NCBI RefSeq assembly: GCF_001570405.1
Contig: NZ_BBYM01000015.1
Location: 1-41,793 of the forward strand
Direction: 5' to 3'
Source of the DNA: Microtetraspora niveoalba
GTDB lineage: Bacteria; Actinomycetota; Actinomycetes; Streptosporangiales; Streptosporangiaceae
Length of the DNA: 41,793 nucleotides
Part shown: one piece after another, positions 1 through 8,583 of the stretch
How positions within the stretch are numbered: the first letter of the stretch is position 1
Layout of the letters: each line of letters starts with the position of its first letter
Notes under the pieces: generated by a model
Told to the model about the DNA's origin: nothing
Database searches by the model: none
What the model saw: only the letters and a program-made list of their open reading frames with translations
Position numbers and translations under genes: made by a program

Positions 1-297
1 CTCGGGCGCGGGGGCCGGGGCGGGCGCCTCGGCGGCGGGAACGGCCGGGGCCGCGGCGGCGCTCTCGTCGATGACGGCGAGCTCGGCGCCGACCTCGACC
101 GTCTCGTCCTCAGCGACGAGGATCTTGGTCAGGTAACCCGCGGACGGAGAGGGGATCTCGGTGTCGACCTTGTCGGTCGACACCTCGAGCAGCGGCTCGT
201 CGGCTTCGACGCGCTCGCCCTCCTTCTTCAGCCAACGGGTCACGGTGCCCTCGGTAACGCTCTCTCCGAGCTGGGGCATGGTTACGGAGACCGGCAT
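1..297 (-). CDS. sucB: 2-oxoglutarate dehydrogenase E2 (dihydrolipoamide succinyltransferase), N-terminal part
   Basis: Acyltransferase core of a 2-oxo acid dehydrogenase complex, most likely the 2-oxoglutarate complex of the TCA cycle. Only the first 99 residues are in the window; the gene runs off the left edge. Residues 1-75 are a lipoyl domain: [10 protein letters not shown] at residues 8-17 and the lipoyl-carrying lysine K43 inside STDKVDTE. An Ala/Pro-rich flexible linker follows, as expected before the peripheral-subunit-binding domain. The GESVTEG form is typical of SucB/BkdB-type rather than pyruvate dehydrogenase E2. The ATG follows the lpdA stop by 32 nt on the same strand, so E3 and E2 are probably cotranscribed. 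The branched-chain E2 is the alternative reading. Confidence 0.85.
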   Translation of the reverse strand, partial: MPVSVTMPQLGESVTEGTVTRWLKKEGERVEADEPLLEVSTDKVDTEIPSPSAGYLTKILVAEDETVEVGAELAVIDESAAAAPAVPAAEAPAPAPAPE

Positions 298-329
298 GGT
301 TCTCTTCTCTCGCGTTTCCTGTGAGGGCC

Positions 330-1709
330 TTAGTTGTGTACGTGAAGCGGCTTGCCGGCCAGGGCCAGCATCGCCTCGCCGAGGGCCTCGGACTGGGTCG
401 GGTGCGGGTGGATGAGCTGGGCGACGTCGCCGGGCGTGGCCTCCCAGTTGTAGATCAGCTGGGCCTCGGCGACGAGCTCGCCGACGCGGCTGCCCACCAT
501 GTGCACGCCCAGGACCCGGCCGTCGCGCTCGGCGACGACCTTGACCTCGCCCTGGGTCTGCAGGATCTTGCTCTTGCCGTTTCCGGCGAGGTTGTAGCTC
601 AGCTCGACCACGTCGTGGCCGCGCTCGCGGGCCACGGCGGTGCTGATGCCCACCGACGCCACCTCGGGCTCGGAGTACGTGATGCGCGGCACACCGTCGT
701 AGTCGATCGGGACCGGGTTCAGCCCGGCGATGTGCTCGGCGACGAGGATGCCCTCGGCGAAGCCGACGTGCGCGAGCTGGAGGGTCGGGATCAGGTCGCC
801 CACCGCGTACACGCCCGGGACGCCGGTCTGGCAGTACTCGTCGACCTTGACGTAGCCGCGGTCGACGGTGACGCCCGCCTCCTCGAAGCCCAGCCCGGCG
901 GAGACCGGGCCGCGGCCCACGGCGACGAGCATCAGCTCGGCGTCGAGGGTCTTGCCGTTCTCCAGGGTGACGACGACACCGGTGTCGGTGGTCTTGACGC
1001 TCTCGAACCGGACGCCGAGCTCGTACTTGATGCCGCGGCGGCGGAAGGCGCGCTCGAGCAGCTTGGAGTTGGACTCGTCCTCGAGGGGCAGCAGGTGGGG
1101 GAGCGCCTCGACGATCGTGACCTCGGCGCCGAACGACCGCCACACGCTGGCGAACTCGACGCCGATCACGCCGCCGCCCAGGATGACCACCGAGCTGGGC
1201 ACGCGGTCGAGGACCAGGGCGTGGTCGCTGGAGACGACCTTGTCGCCGTCGATCTCCAGGCCGGGCAGCGACTTGGGCACCGAGCCGGTGGCCAGGACGA
1301 CGTTGCGGCCCTCGAAGACCTGGTCGCCCACCACGACGCGGCCCGGACCGGCCAGCCGGCCCTCGCCCTCCACGACGGTGATCTTCTTGCTCTTGATGAG
1401 CCCGGCGAGCCCCTTGTAGAGCCCGCTGATCACCTTGTCCTTGTACGCATGGACACCGGGGACGTCGATGCCGTCGAGCCGGGCGCGGACGCCGAACGCC
1501 TCGCTCTCGCGGGTCTGGTCCGCCAGCTCGGCCGCGTGCAGAAGGGCCTTGGTGGGGATACAGCCGCGGTGCAGGCAGGTGCCGCCGACCTTGTCCTTCT
1601 CGATGAGGACGACGTTCAAGCCGAGCTCGGCCGCCCGCAGGGCACAGGCGTATCCGCCGCTGCCGCCGCCTAGGACGACGATGTCATAGGGGCCGCTGCC
1701 ATCTGCCAC
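330..1709 (-). CDS. lpdA: dihydrolipoyl dehydrogenase (E3)
   Basis: FAD-dependent E3 that reoxidises the dihydrolipoyl group of E2 and reduces NAD+. Visible are the FAD-binding GGGSGG (residues 14-19), the redox disulfide C45-LHRG-C50 followed by IPTKALLHA, the NAD-binding [10 protein letters not shown], the second FAD motif VYAVGDL, and the C-terminal HPHPTQSE with catalytic H436/E441. At 459 residues it is full length. An ATG further upstream would add 13 residues, but the GTG at 1709 has a GAGGAG Shine-Dalgarno 7 nt ahead and gives the normal [10 protein letters not shown]-terminus, so I chose it. It lies between pepA and sucB on one strand. Confidence 0.95.
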   Translation of the reverse strand: MADGSGPYDIVVLGGGSGGYACALRAAELGLNVVLIEKDKVGGTCLHRGCIPTKALLHAAELADQTRESEAFGVRARLDGIDVPGVHAYKDKVISGLYKGLAGLIKSKKITVVEGEGRLAGPGRVVVGDQVFEGRNVVLATGSVPKSLPGLEIDGDKVVSSDHALVLDRVPSSVVILGGGVIGVEFASVWRSFGAEVTIVEALPHLLPLEDESNSKLLERAFRRRGIKYELGVRFESVKTTDTGVVVTLENGKTLDAELMLVAVGRGPVSAGLGFEEAGVTVDRGYVKVDEYCQTGVPGVYAVGDLIPTLQLAHVGFAEGILVAEHIAGLNPVPIDYDGVPRITYSEPEVASVGISTAVARERGHDVVELSYNLAGNGKSKILQTQGEVKVVAERDGRVLGVHMVGSRVGELVAEAQLIYNWEATPGDVAQLIHPHPTQSEALGEAMLALAGKPLHVHN

Positions 1710-1799
1710 AGGAATGCTCCTCGTTGGATTGCCACAGTTGATTGCCACGCCGCCGGATGGACCGACAGCATCTTTTCACTTGTCCGGGTGCTTCGTGGT

Positions 1800-3296
1800 T
1801 CAGTCGGCGCTGCGCCCGGCGGCATAGCGCTCGGCGAGGGCGACGAGCGTGCGGGTGATCGCGCCGGTGCCGCCCTTCGGCGTGTAGCCGTACGGCTCGG
1901 CCTTGTTGAACGCGGGGCCGGCCATGTCGATGTGCGCCCAGCGGACGCCGTCCGGGACGAACTCGCGCAGGAAGATGCCGGCCGCGAGCATCGAGCCCCA
2001 CCGGTCGGGGTTGAGGTTGGCGATGTCGGCGACGGGCGAGTCGAGGCCCTTGCGCAGCTCCTCGGGGAGGGGCATGCCCCAGGCGGCCTCGCCCTGGGCG
2101 ACGGCCGTCTCGACGACCTCCGCGCGGATCGCGTCGTCGTTGGCCATGACGCCGCTGGTCCGCCAGCCGAGCGCGACGATCTGCGCGCCGGTGAGGGTGG
2201 CGACGTCCACGATCAGGTCGGGACCGTCCTGCGCGGCGCGCGCGATGCCGTCGACCAGCACCAGCCGGCCCTCGGCGTCGGTGTTGAGCACCTCGACGGT
2301 CTTGCCGCTGAAGGTGTGCAGCACGTCGGAGGGGCGCATGGCCGCGCCGGACGGCATGTTCTCGGCGAGGCACAGGTAGCCGACGGCGTTGACCGGGAGG
2401 CCGAGCCTGGCGACGGCGAGCAGCGCGCCCAGGACGGCGCCCGCGCCGCCCATGTCGGACTTCATCCAGTCCATCGAGTTGGCGGGCTTGAGCGAGAGGC
2501 CACCGGAGTCGAAGGTGATGCCCTTGCCCACGAAGGCGACGGTGCGCGTGGCGTCGGGGTGGGTGTGGGCGAGCCGTACCAGCCGGGGCGGGTTGACCGA
2601 GCCCTGGCCGACGCCGCTGATGCCGCCGTATCCGCCCTCCTTGAGCGCGGTCTCGTCGAGCACCTCGACGGACAGGCCCGCCTTGGTCGCGACGTCCTCG
2701 GCGATGTCGGCGAACTTCGCCGGCCACAGGTCCGACGGCGGCATGTTGACCAGGTCGCGCACGAGCGCGACGGCCTCGGCGAGGGTGGAGGCGCGCTCGA
2801 CGGCGGCCTCCGCGCCCTCGGCCCGGGAGAGAACGGAGATCTCTCCGACGGGGTCCTTGCGCTCGCCCGTGCGGTAGCGGGTGAAGTCGTACGCGCCGAG
2901 CAGCGCGCCCAGCGCGACCGCCTCGGTCTGCTCCGCGGTCGAGGCGGGCAGGGCCAGGACGGCCGAGGCCGTGCCGGCGAGGGCGCGGGCGGCGGCGCCG
3001 GCGGCGCGGCGGAGCGCTTCGGGGTCGTAGCCGTCTTCGGGGCGGTCCCCGAGGCCGACGGCGAGCACGAGCGGCGCGGGAACGGCGCCGAGGCTGGGGA
3101 TCTTGGCGATCTCCTCGGCTTTCCCGCTGAATCCGATCGCGTTCAGGGCCGTGGCGAGAATACCTCCCAGGGCTTTGTCGAGGTCGTCGGCGCCTCGGGC
3201 GACCTGTAGGCCGTCGGGCGAGGCGTGGATGCCGACTACGAGAGCACCGGTCTCGATGGAGACCGTGTCAGATGCGATAACGCGCACTGTGGTCAC
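1800..3296 (-). CDS. pepA: leucyl aminopeptidase (M17 family)
   Basis: Cytosolic two-metal aminopeptidase that releases N-terminal residues in peptide turnover. The M17 signature NTDAEGRL lies in the C-terminal catalytic half, preceded by GKGITFDSGG (metal-binding Lys/Asp region) and KSDMGGA. About 498 residues, a normal length. I prefer the GTG at 3296 (protein starting MTTVRVIA): a TAGCAT -10-like hexamer ends 8 nt upstream, consistent with a leaderless message. An ATG at 3332 would add 12 residues but has no ribosome site either. It is divergent from the GntR-type regulator gene, and the intergenic operator could affect both directions. lpdA follows 90 nt downstream. Confidence 0.93.
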   Translation of the reverse strand: MTTVRVIASDTVSIETGALVVGIHASPDGLQVARGADDLDKALGGILATALNAIGFSGKAEEIAKIPSLGAVPAPLVLAVGLGDRPEDGYDPEALRRAAGAAARALAGTASAVLALPASTAEQTEAVALGALLGAYDFTRYRTGERKDPVGEISVLSRAEGAEAAVERASTLAEAVALVRDLVNMPPSDLWPAKFADIAEDVATKAGLSVEVLDETALKEGGYGGISGVGQGSVNPPRLVRLAHTHPDATRTVAFVGKGITFDSGGLSLKPANSMDWMKSDMGGAGAVLGALLAVARLGLPVNAVGYLCLAENMPSGAAMRPSDVLHTFSGKTVEVLNTDAEGRLVLVDGIARAAQDGPDLIVDVATLTGAQIVALGWRTSGVMANDDAIRAEVVETAVAQGEAAWGMPLPEELRKGLDSPVADIANLNPDRWGSMLAAGIFLREFVPDGVRWAHIDMAGPAFNKAEPYGYTPKGGTGAITRTLVALAERYAAGRSAD

Positions 3297-3381
3297 GTGA
3301 GCCGATGCTAGCTCTGCTTCGGGCGTACGCATAAACGAGGGTTCGTCCTACGAATCGCCCCGGCGAATGGTGCTGTTGGAT

Positions 3382-3408
3382 TTAGCACCATCCCGTTTGT
3401 GGTGCTAA
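3382..3408. promoter_or_regulatory. Inverted-repeat operator between pepA and the GntR gene
   Basis: A perfect 9-bp inverted repeat, TTAGCACCA (3382-3390) and TGGTGCTAA (3400-3408), with a 9-bp spacer. A third half-site TGGTGCT sits at 3368-3374. TAATGT at 3406-3411 looks like the -10 of the regulator gene and overlaps the right arm; the ATG at 3422 follows 10 nt later without a ribosome site, suggesting a leaderless transcript. The likely ligand is the adjacent GntR protein acting on its own promoter (inference). Confidence 0.7.
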
Positions 3409-3421
3409 TGTCACTAGCATC

Positions 3422-3769
3422 ATGTTGTTGAAGCTCGATCTCAACGATCCGCGGCCCCTGCACGAGCAGGTCGCCGACGCCATCCGCCGGGCGATCGTCC
3501 AGGGCGACGTGGCGCCCGGAGACCGGCTGCCGCCCGCCCGCGATCTCGCCGACGCGCTGGGCGTCAACGCCAACACGGTCCTGCGGTCGCTGCGCGACCT
3601 GAGGGACGAGGGCCTGCTGGAGTTCCGCCGCGGCCGGGGCGTCTCGGTCCTGCGCCGGCCCGACCCCCGGGAGGCGCTGAGGTCCATGGCGCGCGACCTG
3701 CTCGACGAGGCCGTCCGGTACGGCTACCGCCCCCACGACGTCATCGAACTGATCAAGGAACTGTCATGA
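3422..3769 (+). CDS. GntR-family transcriptional regulator, YtrA type
   Basis: 115-residue regulator. Residues 8-75 form the GntR winged helix (PLHEQVADAIRRAIVQGDV, then PPARDLADALGVNANTVLRSLRDL). The short all-helical C-terminus of about 40 residues, in place of a large effector domain, is the mark of the YtrA subfamily, which usually represses its own operon of membrane proteins or ABC transporters. A strong inverted repeat lies just upstream (3382-3408). Its stop overlaps the next start (ATGA), so regulator and membrane protein are translationally coupled. The inducer is unknown; YtrA regulators often respond to cell-envelope or antibiotic stress. Confidence 0.88.
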   Translation: MLLKLDLNDPRPLHEQVADAIRRAIVQGDVAPGDRLPPARDLADALGVNANTVLRSLRDLRDEGLLEFRRGRGVSVLRRPDPREALRSMARDLLDEAVRYGYRPHDVIELIKELS

Positions 3770-4761
3770 ACGACACGTCAGCCCGGGACGCCGCCTTCCG
3801 CGTGCGTTTCCTCCTGGCGACCGGAGCCTGGGCCGTCATCGTCGCCGCCGCGCTCGTCGCCGTGCCGCTCGCGTTCAAGGAGCGGCTGCCCGACCCGCTG
3901 GCCACGCACTGGGGCCCGTCCGGAGGGCCCGACGGCTCGATGCCGTTCGCCGCGCTCGTCATCGTCGCCCTGGTGTGGGCGCTCGTCGCGGGTGCCGGCC
4001 TGGCCGTGGCGGCCCGCGGAGAACTCGCGGTGCGGCGGCACGCGCGCCGCTGGTCCACCGCCGCGCTCGCCTGGAGCGGCGTCTTCCTGCTCGGCCTGCA
4101 GTCCCTCACCGTCGCCGCCAACCTCGACCGGCCGCGCTGGGAGGACGCGGCGTCGCCCGGCTGGGAGACGATCATCGTGATCGCCGCGGCGTTCGCGGCC
4201 GGCGCGCTCGGCTGGCTGGCGGGGCGGCCGGGGCCCGACCGGCGGCCGGTCTCCGCCGAACCCGCCGCGGAGGCCCTCGTGCTCGACCCGGGCGAGCGGT
4301 CCGTGTGGGTCTCCACCGTGTCCTCGCCCGTGGCCGCGGGCCTCGCCCTCGCCTTCCTCGCCGCCGCCGTGTCGCTCGCCGCGTGCGCCCTCATCGGCCT
4401 CGCCGCCGAGCTGTGGATCGGGGTGGGCGTGTTCGCCCTCGTCGGGCTGCTCGGCCTCTGCCTGTCCTCCGTCAGGGTGAAGGTGGGCCCGGAAGGCCTC
4501 GCGGTGTCGTACGGCCCGCTGCGGTGGCCGTCCAGGTCCGTGCCGCTCGCCGGGATCGACCGCGCATGGACGGAGCGGCGGCACCCGTCCGACGTGGGCG
4601 GCTGGGGCTATCGTGGGCGTCCCGGCCAGAGCACGATCATGATCCGGGGCGGCGAGTGCCTCGTCGTCCGCTACGCCTCCGGCGGCGAGCTCGGCATCAG
4701 CGTCGACGACGCCGCGCGCGGCGCCGCCCTGCTCAACGCCCTCGTCGCCGTCGAGAACTGA
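3766..4761 (+). CDS. DUF1648-domain membrane protein
   Basis: 331-residue integral membrane protein. The N-terminus carries a DUF1648-like stretch: a first membrane helix (about residues 18-37), then PDPLATHWGPSGGPDG, whose H-W-x-x-x-G-x-P-D pattern is typical, then a second helix. Further hydrophobic segments lie near residues 100-120, 138-155 and 180-240. The last ~90 residues look soluble and resemble the PH-like tail seen on such proteins (KVGPEGLAVSYGPLRWPSR). Function is unknown; this family is repeatedly encoded next to YtrA-type regulators. It overlaps the regulator by 4 nt and precedes the CPBP protease gene. Confidence 0.8.
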   Translation: MNDTSARDAAFRVRFLLATGAWAVIVAAALVAVPLAFKERLPDPLATHWGPSGGPDGSMPFAALVIVALVWALVAGAGLAVAARGELAVRRHARRWSTAALAWSGVFLLGLQSLTVAANLDRPRWEDAASPGWETIIVIAAAFAAGALGWLAGRPGPDRRPVSAEPAAEALVLDPGERSVWVSTVSSPVAAGLALAFLAAAVSLAACALIGLAAELWIGVGVFALVGLLGLCLSSVRVKVGPEGLAVSYGPLRWPSRSVPLAGIDRAWTERRHPSDVGGWGYRGRPGQSTIMIRGGECLVVRYASGGELGISVDDAARGAALLNALVAVEN

Positions 4762-4778
4762 GGAACCGAGGAACCCCG

Positions 4779-5723
4779 ATGCGCCGTTTCAACGATCTCG
4801 CCGTCTTCCTCGCCGTCGCCTTCGGCGGCGCCTGGCTGGTGGCGCTCCCCGTGTGGCTGGGCGGCTCCGGCCAGGCCTCGCCGCTGCTGAGACCCGTCGC
4901 CGCGGGCATGATGTTCACCCCGACGCTCGGCGTGCTCGCCGTCTGGATCTTCTGCCATCGCGGGACGCCGTTCCGTGAGTGGGCCCGCCGTACCGGTCTG
5001 ACATGGGGGCCGGCGCGCGGGAGGACGCTCGGGCTGGTCGCCGCGACCTGGCTGGGCGTGCCGCTGATCGTGATCGCCGCGCTCGCCGTGAGCGCGCTGA
5101 CGGGGGTGGTCCGCCTCGACATCGACGGGCTCAGCCTCTTCCGGCAGCAACTGGTGGCCGCGGGCGGCGTCCCGGTGGACCCGCACACGCTGGTCGTCGT
5201 CCAGCTCGTCATGGCGGTCGTCGTCGCGCCGCTGCTGAACGCGATCCCGTCACTGGGCGAGGAGTGGGGCTGGCGCGGGTACCTCCTGCCGCGGCTCCTC
5301 GGCGGCTCCGCCCTCGACGCCGCGCCCCGGCCCGCCCGGCAGGTGTGGCGCGCCATGCTCGTCTCCGGCGTGATCTGGGGGGTCTGGCACGCGCCGCTGA
5401 CCCTGCTCGGGTACAACTACCCGGATCTCGGCCCGTGGGCCGCGCCGATGTTCGTCGGCGTCTGCGTCCTGCTGGGCGCGATCCTCGGCTGGCTTCGCCT
5501 GCGCACCGGCAGCGTGTGGCCCGCCGTGGTGGGGCACGGCGCGTTCAACGCCTCGGCCGGGCTGATGCTGCTCCTCGGCGACGCCGCGGCCCCGCCGGAC
5601 CTGGCGCTCGCGGGCGTCACCGGCCTCGTCGGCTGGGCCGTCCTCGCCGTCGTCGTGGTCCTGCTCGGCTCGCCGTACCGTGGACGGGTCGCCGTCGGCG
5701 CCCCGACGCGGGCCGAGGGCTGA
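4779..5723 (+). CDS. CPBP-family intramembrane metalloprotease
   Basis: 314-residue polytopic membrane protein of the CPBP (CAAX protease/bacteriocin-processing, Abi) family. The three motif groups are present: EEWGWRGYLLPRL near residue 160 (EExxxR), WHAPL near residue 203, and HGAFNAS near residue 253 (HxxxN). Eight or so hydrophobic segments surround them. The start is the ATG at 4779 with GAGGAAC just upstream, 17 nt after the DUF1648 gene, so it closes the GntR operon. Family members cleave within membranes or confer self-immunity to bacteriocins; the target here is unknown. A GC hairpin at 5728-5747 follows. Confidence 0.88.
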   Translation: MRRFNDLAVFLAVAFGGAWLVALPVWLGGSGQASPLLRPVAAGMMFTPTLGVLAVWIFCHRGTPFREWARRTGLTWGPARGRTLGLVAATWLGVPLIVIAALAVSALTGVVRLDIDGLSLFRQQLVAAGGVPVDPHTLVVVQLVMAVVVAPLLNAIPSLGEEWGWRGYLLPRLLGGSALDAAPRPARQVWRAMLVSGVIWGVWHAPLTLLGYNYPDLGPWAAPMFVGVCVLLGAILGWLRLRTGSVWPAVVGHGAFNASAGLMLLLGDAAAPPDLALAGVTGLVGWAVLAVVVVLLGSPYRGRVAVGAPTRAEG

Positions 5724-5727
5724 GCGG

Positions 5728-5747
5728 GCCGCCGGACGGCCGGCGGC
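5728..5747. terminator. Hairpin between convergent CPBP gene and cobS
   Basis: GCCGCCGG (5728-5735), loop ACGG, CCGGCGGC (5740-5747): a perfect 8-bp stem a few bases after the protease stop and in front of the convergent cobS end. There is no U-tract, as is usual for actinobacterial stem-loop terminators. Confidence 0.55.
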
Positions 5748-5819
5748 GTTCCCGGCCGGTGAGCTCGGCACGCGGGGGTCGTCGAGCCGGTGCGGCGGGC
5801 ACCCCTTGCGGGGAGGCTG

Positions 5820-6800
5820 TCAAAGGAAGAGGGCGCAGAACAGGAGCGTCGCGGTCGTGGCGCACTCGACCAGCGCGCCGAGGACGTCCCCCGTGATCCC
5901 GCCGAGTCTGCGTACCGCCCGCCGCCGCAGCAGCGCCGCGGCGGCGATCCCGGCCGGCACCGCCAGCGGGAACACCAGTGGAGGCCACAAGGTCGACGGC
6001 CGCGAAGTTTCCGCCGTATCGACGACCTGTACGGCGAAGGCATCCGTGATCGGGGGATACAGGTCGTCGCCGTCGTACGAGTACGCGTACGAGCTCCCGG
6101 ACGAGGGCTCCGGCGGATCGGCGCTCGCCCCGGTGACGCCGGTTCGGGACGCGGCGGCGAGGTGCGGCTGGAGCGCCGTGCCGAGCGGGGGCAGGAGGAC
6201 GGCCGAGCCGATGAGGACGGCCGCCGTCGCGGCCAGGGCGGGGCCGCGCCGTACGGTGCCCGCGACGAAGGCGCCCAGGCCGCCGGGGCGGGCGGCGGGG
6301 ACGCCGTCGCGGCACGCCCAGGTGATCGCGAGCCGCCCGGCGACGCAGGCGGCGATCAGCGCGGGCGGTCCGTATCCCTCCAACCGGGCCAGCGCGGTCA
6401 CCTGGACGAGCAGCGTGAACACGAGCGTGACCACGCCGAACGGCCCGATGTCGGAGCGCTTCATGATGTCGAGCGCCTGGCCCGCGGGTTTGCCGCTGCC
6501 GAGGCCGTCGGCCAGGTCGGCGAGCCCGTCGAGATGCAGGCACCGGGTGAGCCAGGCGAGCGTCCCGACCGCGAGCACCGAGGCGAGCAGCCCGGAGCCG
6601 GTCAGCCAGGTCGCGACGGCGTACACGGCGGCGGCGGCCACCCCGAGCAGCAGCCCGGCCGCCGGCGCGAGGGTCATGCCGCGCCCGGCGATCCGGCGGT
6701 TCACCTCGATCGCGCGTACGGGGAAGACGGTCAGCGTCCCCAGCGCGAACCGCCACGCCTCCGTCGTCGAGGCGGTCTCTCGCTCTGGCGTTCCGGGCAC
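5820..6800 (-). CDS. cobS: adenosylcobinamide-GDP ribazoletransferase (cobalamin synthase)
   Basis: Membrane enzyme joining adenosylcobinamide-GDP with alpha-ribazole (phosphate) in the last steps of cobamide synthesis. The family motifs are intact: LHLDGLADLADGLGSGK (about residues 88-104), DIMKRSDIGPFG, and near the C-terminus RRLGGITGDVLGALVE. Hydrophobic segments alternate throughout. At 326 residues it is longer than the usual ~250-290: a hydrophilic Ser/Tyr/Asp-rich insert (about residues 218-272, containing SSGSSYAYSYDGDD) breaks the region between two membrane segments. The start is a GTG at 6800 without an evident ribosome site. It follows cobU by 55 nt on the same strand. Confidence 0.93.
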   Translation of the reverse strand: MPGTPERETASTTEAWRFALGTLTVFPVRAIEVNRRIAGRGMTLAPAAGLLLGVAAAAVYAVATWLTGSGLLASVLAVGTLAWLTRCLHLDGLADLADGLGSGKPAGQALDIMKRSDIGPFGVVTLVFTLLVQVTALARLEGYGPPALIAACVAGRLAITWACRDGVPAARPGGLGAFVAGTVRRGPALAATAAVLIGSAVLLPPLGTALQPHLAAASRTGVTGASADPPEPSSGSSYAYSYDGDDLYPPITDAFAVQVVDTAETSRPSTLWPPLVFPLAVPAGIAAAALLRRRAVRRLGGITGDVLGALVECATTATLLFCALFL

Positions 6801-6855
6801 AACCCGTGATCGTAGCCGTGTGCCCCGAGCCGGGAATGTCCGGTGGGGGCGGCGG

Positions 6856-7977
6856 TCAGATCGGGAGGGGGAGGACGCGTCCGGCCACGACGAGGGCGAC
6901 GTCCTCGGACTCGCGGGCGAGGCGCTGGTTCAGCCGGCCGAGCGCGTCACGGAAGAGACGGCCGCTCGCGGTGGCCGGGATGACGCCGAACCCCACCTCG
7001 TCGCTCACGGCCACCACCCGGGCCTCGGTCCGCCGCCACGCCTCGACCAGCTCGTCGCATCGCAGTGCGACCCGGTCGAGCGGTACCTCCGCGTCGTCCC
7101 GTTCATGCGCGGAGTCGTCCTCGTACCCAGGCCAGGCTCCGCACTCGTCGAAGACGGCGGCGATCCAGGTGCCGAGCCCGTCGATGAGCAGGGTTCCGGA
7201 GGAGACGCGGAGCAGTCCGGCGAGATCGGTCGTCTCCACCGTCTCCCAGTGCGCGGGCCTGCGGTCGCGATGCGCCTTCACCCGGGCGAGCCAGGACGGG
7301 TCGTCGCCGGAGGGGCCGGTGGCGACATAGGTAACGCGCGGTTCCGCCGCGAGGCGCAACTCGGCCTCCTCCGACTTGCCGGAGCGGGCGCCGCCGAGCA
7401 GCAGTGTCCGCCGTGGCGCGGATCGGCCGGAAGAGGGCAGGTCCCGCGTTTCCAGCGCGGTGCCGTCGGGCACGGCCTCCATCCCCCAGAACGTGAGGCG
7501 GCGGGCCAGCTCCGCCTCGGACGGGACGCGATGGTCGAGGCCGACGGCGACGACGCGGGTTCGCGGCGTCGCCAGACCCCTCCGGCGCAGGTCGCCGAGC
7601 CGCTCGGGCCGGTCGAGCGGGTCGAGGAGCACCACGTCGTACGGCGTGGGGCTGTGCGAGGCGGGGGCGCGGTCGCCGGTGTGCGGTCCTGAGGCGTCCG
7701 CGGGCGGCCGGATGCCCGCGTGGAGCAGCCGCCCTCCGTCCGGGCCGGTCACCGCGAGACCGTCCGGAGTGTGCTCCATGACGTGGCCGTCCGGCCCCGG
7801 CCGGAGACCTGTGCGGGAGGGGGTGTGGGGCGGACCGGGGGAGAGGCGTATCACGTCGTCGACGACGACCGACAGGGGGCGGCGGGGCCGGGCGCTCGTC
7901 CGTCCGCAGGAGGCGCAGCGGCAACCGGGGGAGGGCCATCCCTCGGGGCCGGCCGTTCCCTCCAGGAAGATCCTCAT
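6856..7977 (-). CDS. cobU: adenosylcobinamide kinase/guanylyltransferase with N-terminal metallo-beta-lactamase-like remnant
   Basis: Bifunctional enzyme that phosphorylates adenosylcobinamide and activates it with GTP. The CobU domain occupies about residues 185-373: P-loop LLLGGARSGKS (near 195-202), KAHRDRRPAHWETVE with the His expected to carry GMP, GTLLIDGLGTW, and VVAVSDEVGFGVIP. The first ~180 residues begin FLEGTAGPEGWPSPGCRCASC, resembling the start of the metallo-beta-lactamase-like domain that is fused to CobU in many actinomycetes. Here it is short and lacks any HxHxDH motif, so it is unlikely to bind metals normally. The ATG at 7977 has GAGGGGAC upstream. No cobalamin riboswitch signature is visible in the leader. 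Confidence 0.9.
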   Translation of the reverse strand: MRIFLEGTAGPEGWPSPGCRCASCGRTSARPRRPLSVVVDDVIRLSPGPPHTPSRTGLRPGPDGHVMEHTPDGLAVTGPDGGRLLHAGIRPPADASGPHTGDRAPASHSPTPYDVVLLDPLDRPERLGDLRRRGLATPRTRVVAVGLDHRVPSEAELARRLTFWGMEAVPDGTALETRDLPSSGRSAPRRTLLLGGARSGKSEEAELRLAAEPRVTYVATGPSGDDPSWLARVKAHRDRRPAHWETVETTDLAGLLRVSSGTLLIDGLGTWIAAVFDECGAWPGYEDDSAHERDDAEVPLDRVALRCDELVEAWRRTEARVVAVSDEVGFGVIPATASGRLFRDALGRLNQRLARESEDVALVVAGRVLPLPI

Positions 7978-8279
7978 TTCGTCCCCTCTGTGCCGCGAGG
8001 GCCGCCCGGTGCCGGGCCCTCCTGAGGCCGTCGCTCGCTCCTCCCGGTCCTGTACGCCGGGTCCGCGCGACGCCATCTTCCCGTGCCGCCCGCCCCCCGT
8101 GAGATGCCGGGGCGTCGGAAGGTCGTTTCATGGCCGCCTCTCATGGATGTCGCCGGGCGTACTGGAAAGATCGCCGTCCTGAGCGGTTGTATGGTCGGCG
8201 GGACCTGCTCGGAGGCCGTGAACCACCGGATCGCGGCCGGGGCGGGCGTCGGCCGCACCCGGGAAAAGGAGCGTGAGTG
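7978..8279. other. Intergenic region between divergent cobU and small conserved gene
   Basis: About 300 bp containing the leader of cobU (GAGGGGAC ribosome site next to its ATG) and, at 8190-8195, a weak TATGGT -10-like hexamer that could serve the small plus-strand gene. No B12-box-like sequence, strong hairpin or additional gene is visible. Confidence 0.4.
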
Positions 8280-8486
8280 ATGACGTGGCGGTGGCGTTAC
8301 GAGGACGCGAACGGTGGCGAGGTGACCGGCCGGGAACTGCCGAGGGAGATCTTCAGCAGCCAGGCCGACGCGGAGTCCTGGCTCGGGGAGAACTGGCGCG
8401 AGTTGCTGGACTCCGGTGTGGAGCAGGTGTCCCTGCTCGACGACGACCGCGTCGAGTACGGCGCGATGTCGCTGCGCTCGGAGTGA
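8280..8486 (+). CDS. Small conserved actinobacterial hypothetical protein
   Basis: 68-residue acidic, soluble protein starting MTWRWRYEDANGG and containing SQADAESWLGENWRELLDSG and a closing EYGAMSLR. Proteins of this size and pattern (W-rich start, AESWLGE..WR.LL..G) are widespread in actinobacteria and have no known function. ATG at 8280 is preceded by AAAAGGAG at a spacing of 8 nt; a GTG one codon earlier is possible but too close to that site. It is a lone gene: 20-bp tandem repeats begin at its stop codon, and a hairpin follows at 8604. Confidence 0.75.
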   Translation: MTWRWRYEDANGGEVTGRELPREIFSSQADAESWLGENWRELLDSGVEQVSLLDDDRVEYGAMSLRSE

Positions 8487-8583
8487 TGAACGGCGCGGCG
8501 CTGTGATTAGCCGCGCGGCATTGTGACGAACCGTGCGGTGGTGTGGTGAACGGCGCGGCGGTGTCATGAAGCCGCGCTGCGGG
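8484..8583 (+). repeat. Five degenerate 20-bp tandem repeats starting at a stop codon
   Basis: Five head-to-tail units of exactly 20 bp at 8484, 8504, 8524, 8544 and 8564. Units read TGATGAACGGCGCGGCGCTG, then variants sharing TGRYGAA-CSGCGCGGC. The first unit starts exactly at the TGA of the preceding small gene, so the repeat grew from the 3' end of that gene. Confidence 0.8.

Noticed and set aside
7978-8279. Cobalamin riboswitch in the cobU leader
   Set aside because: No B12-box-like GCCACTG or matching conserved core is visible near the cobU start.
8484-8583. CRISPR-like array
   Set aside because: Units are contiguous with no unique spacers, and no cas genes are present; it is a simple tandem repeat.
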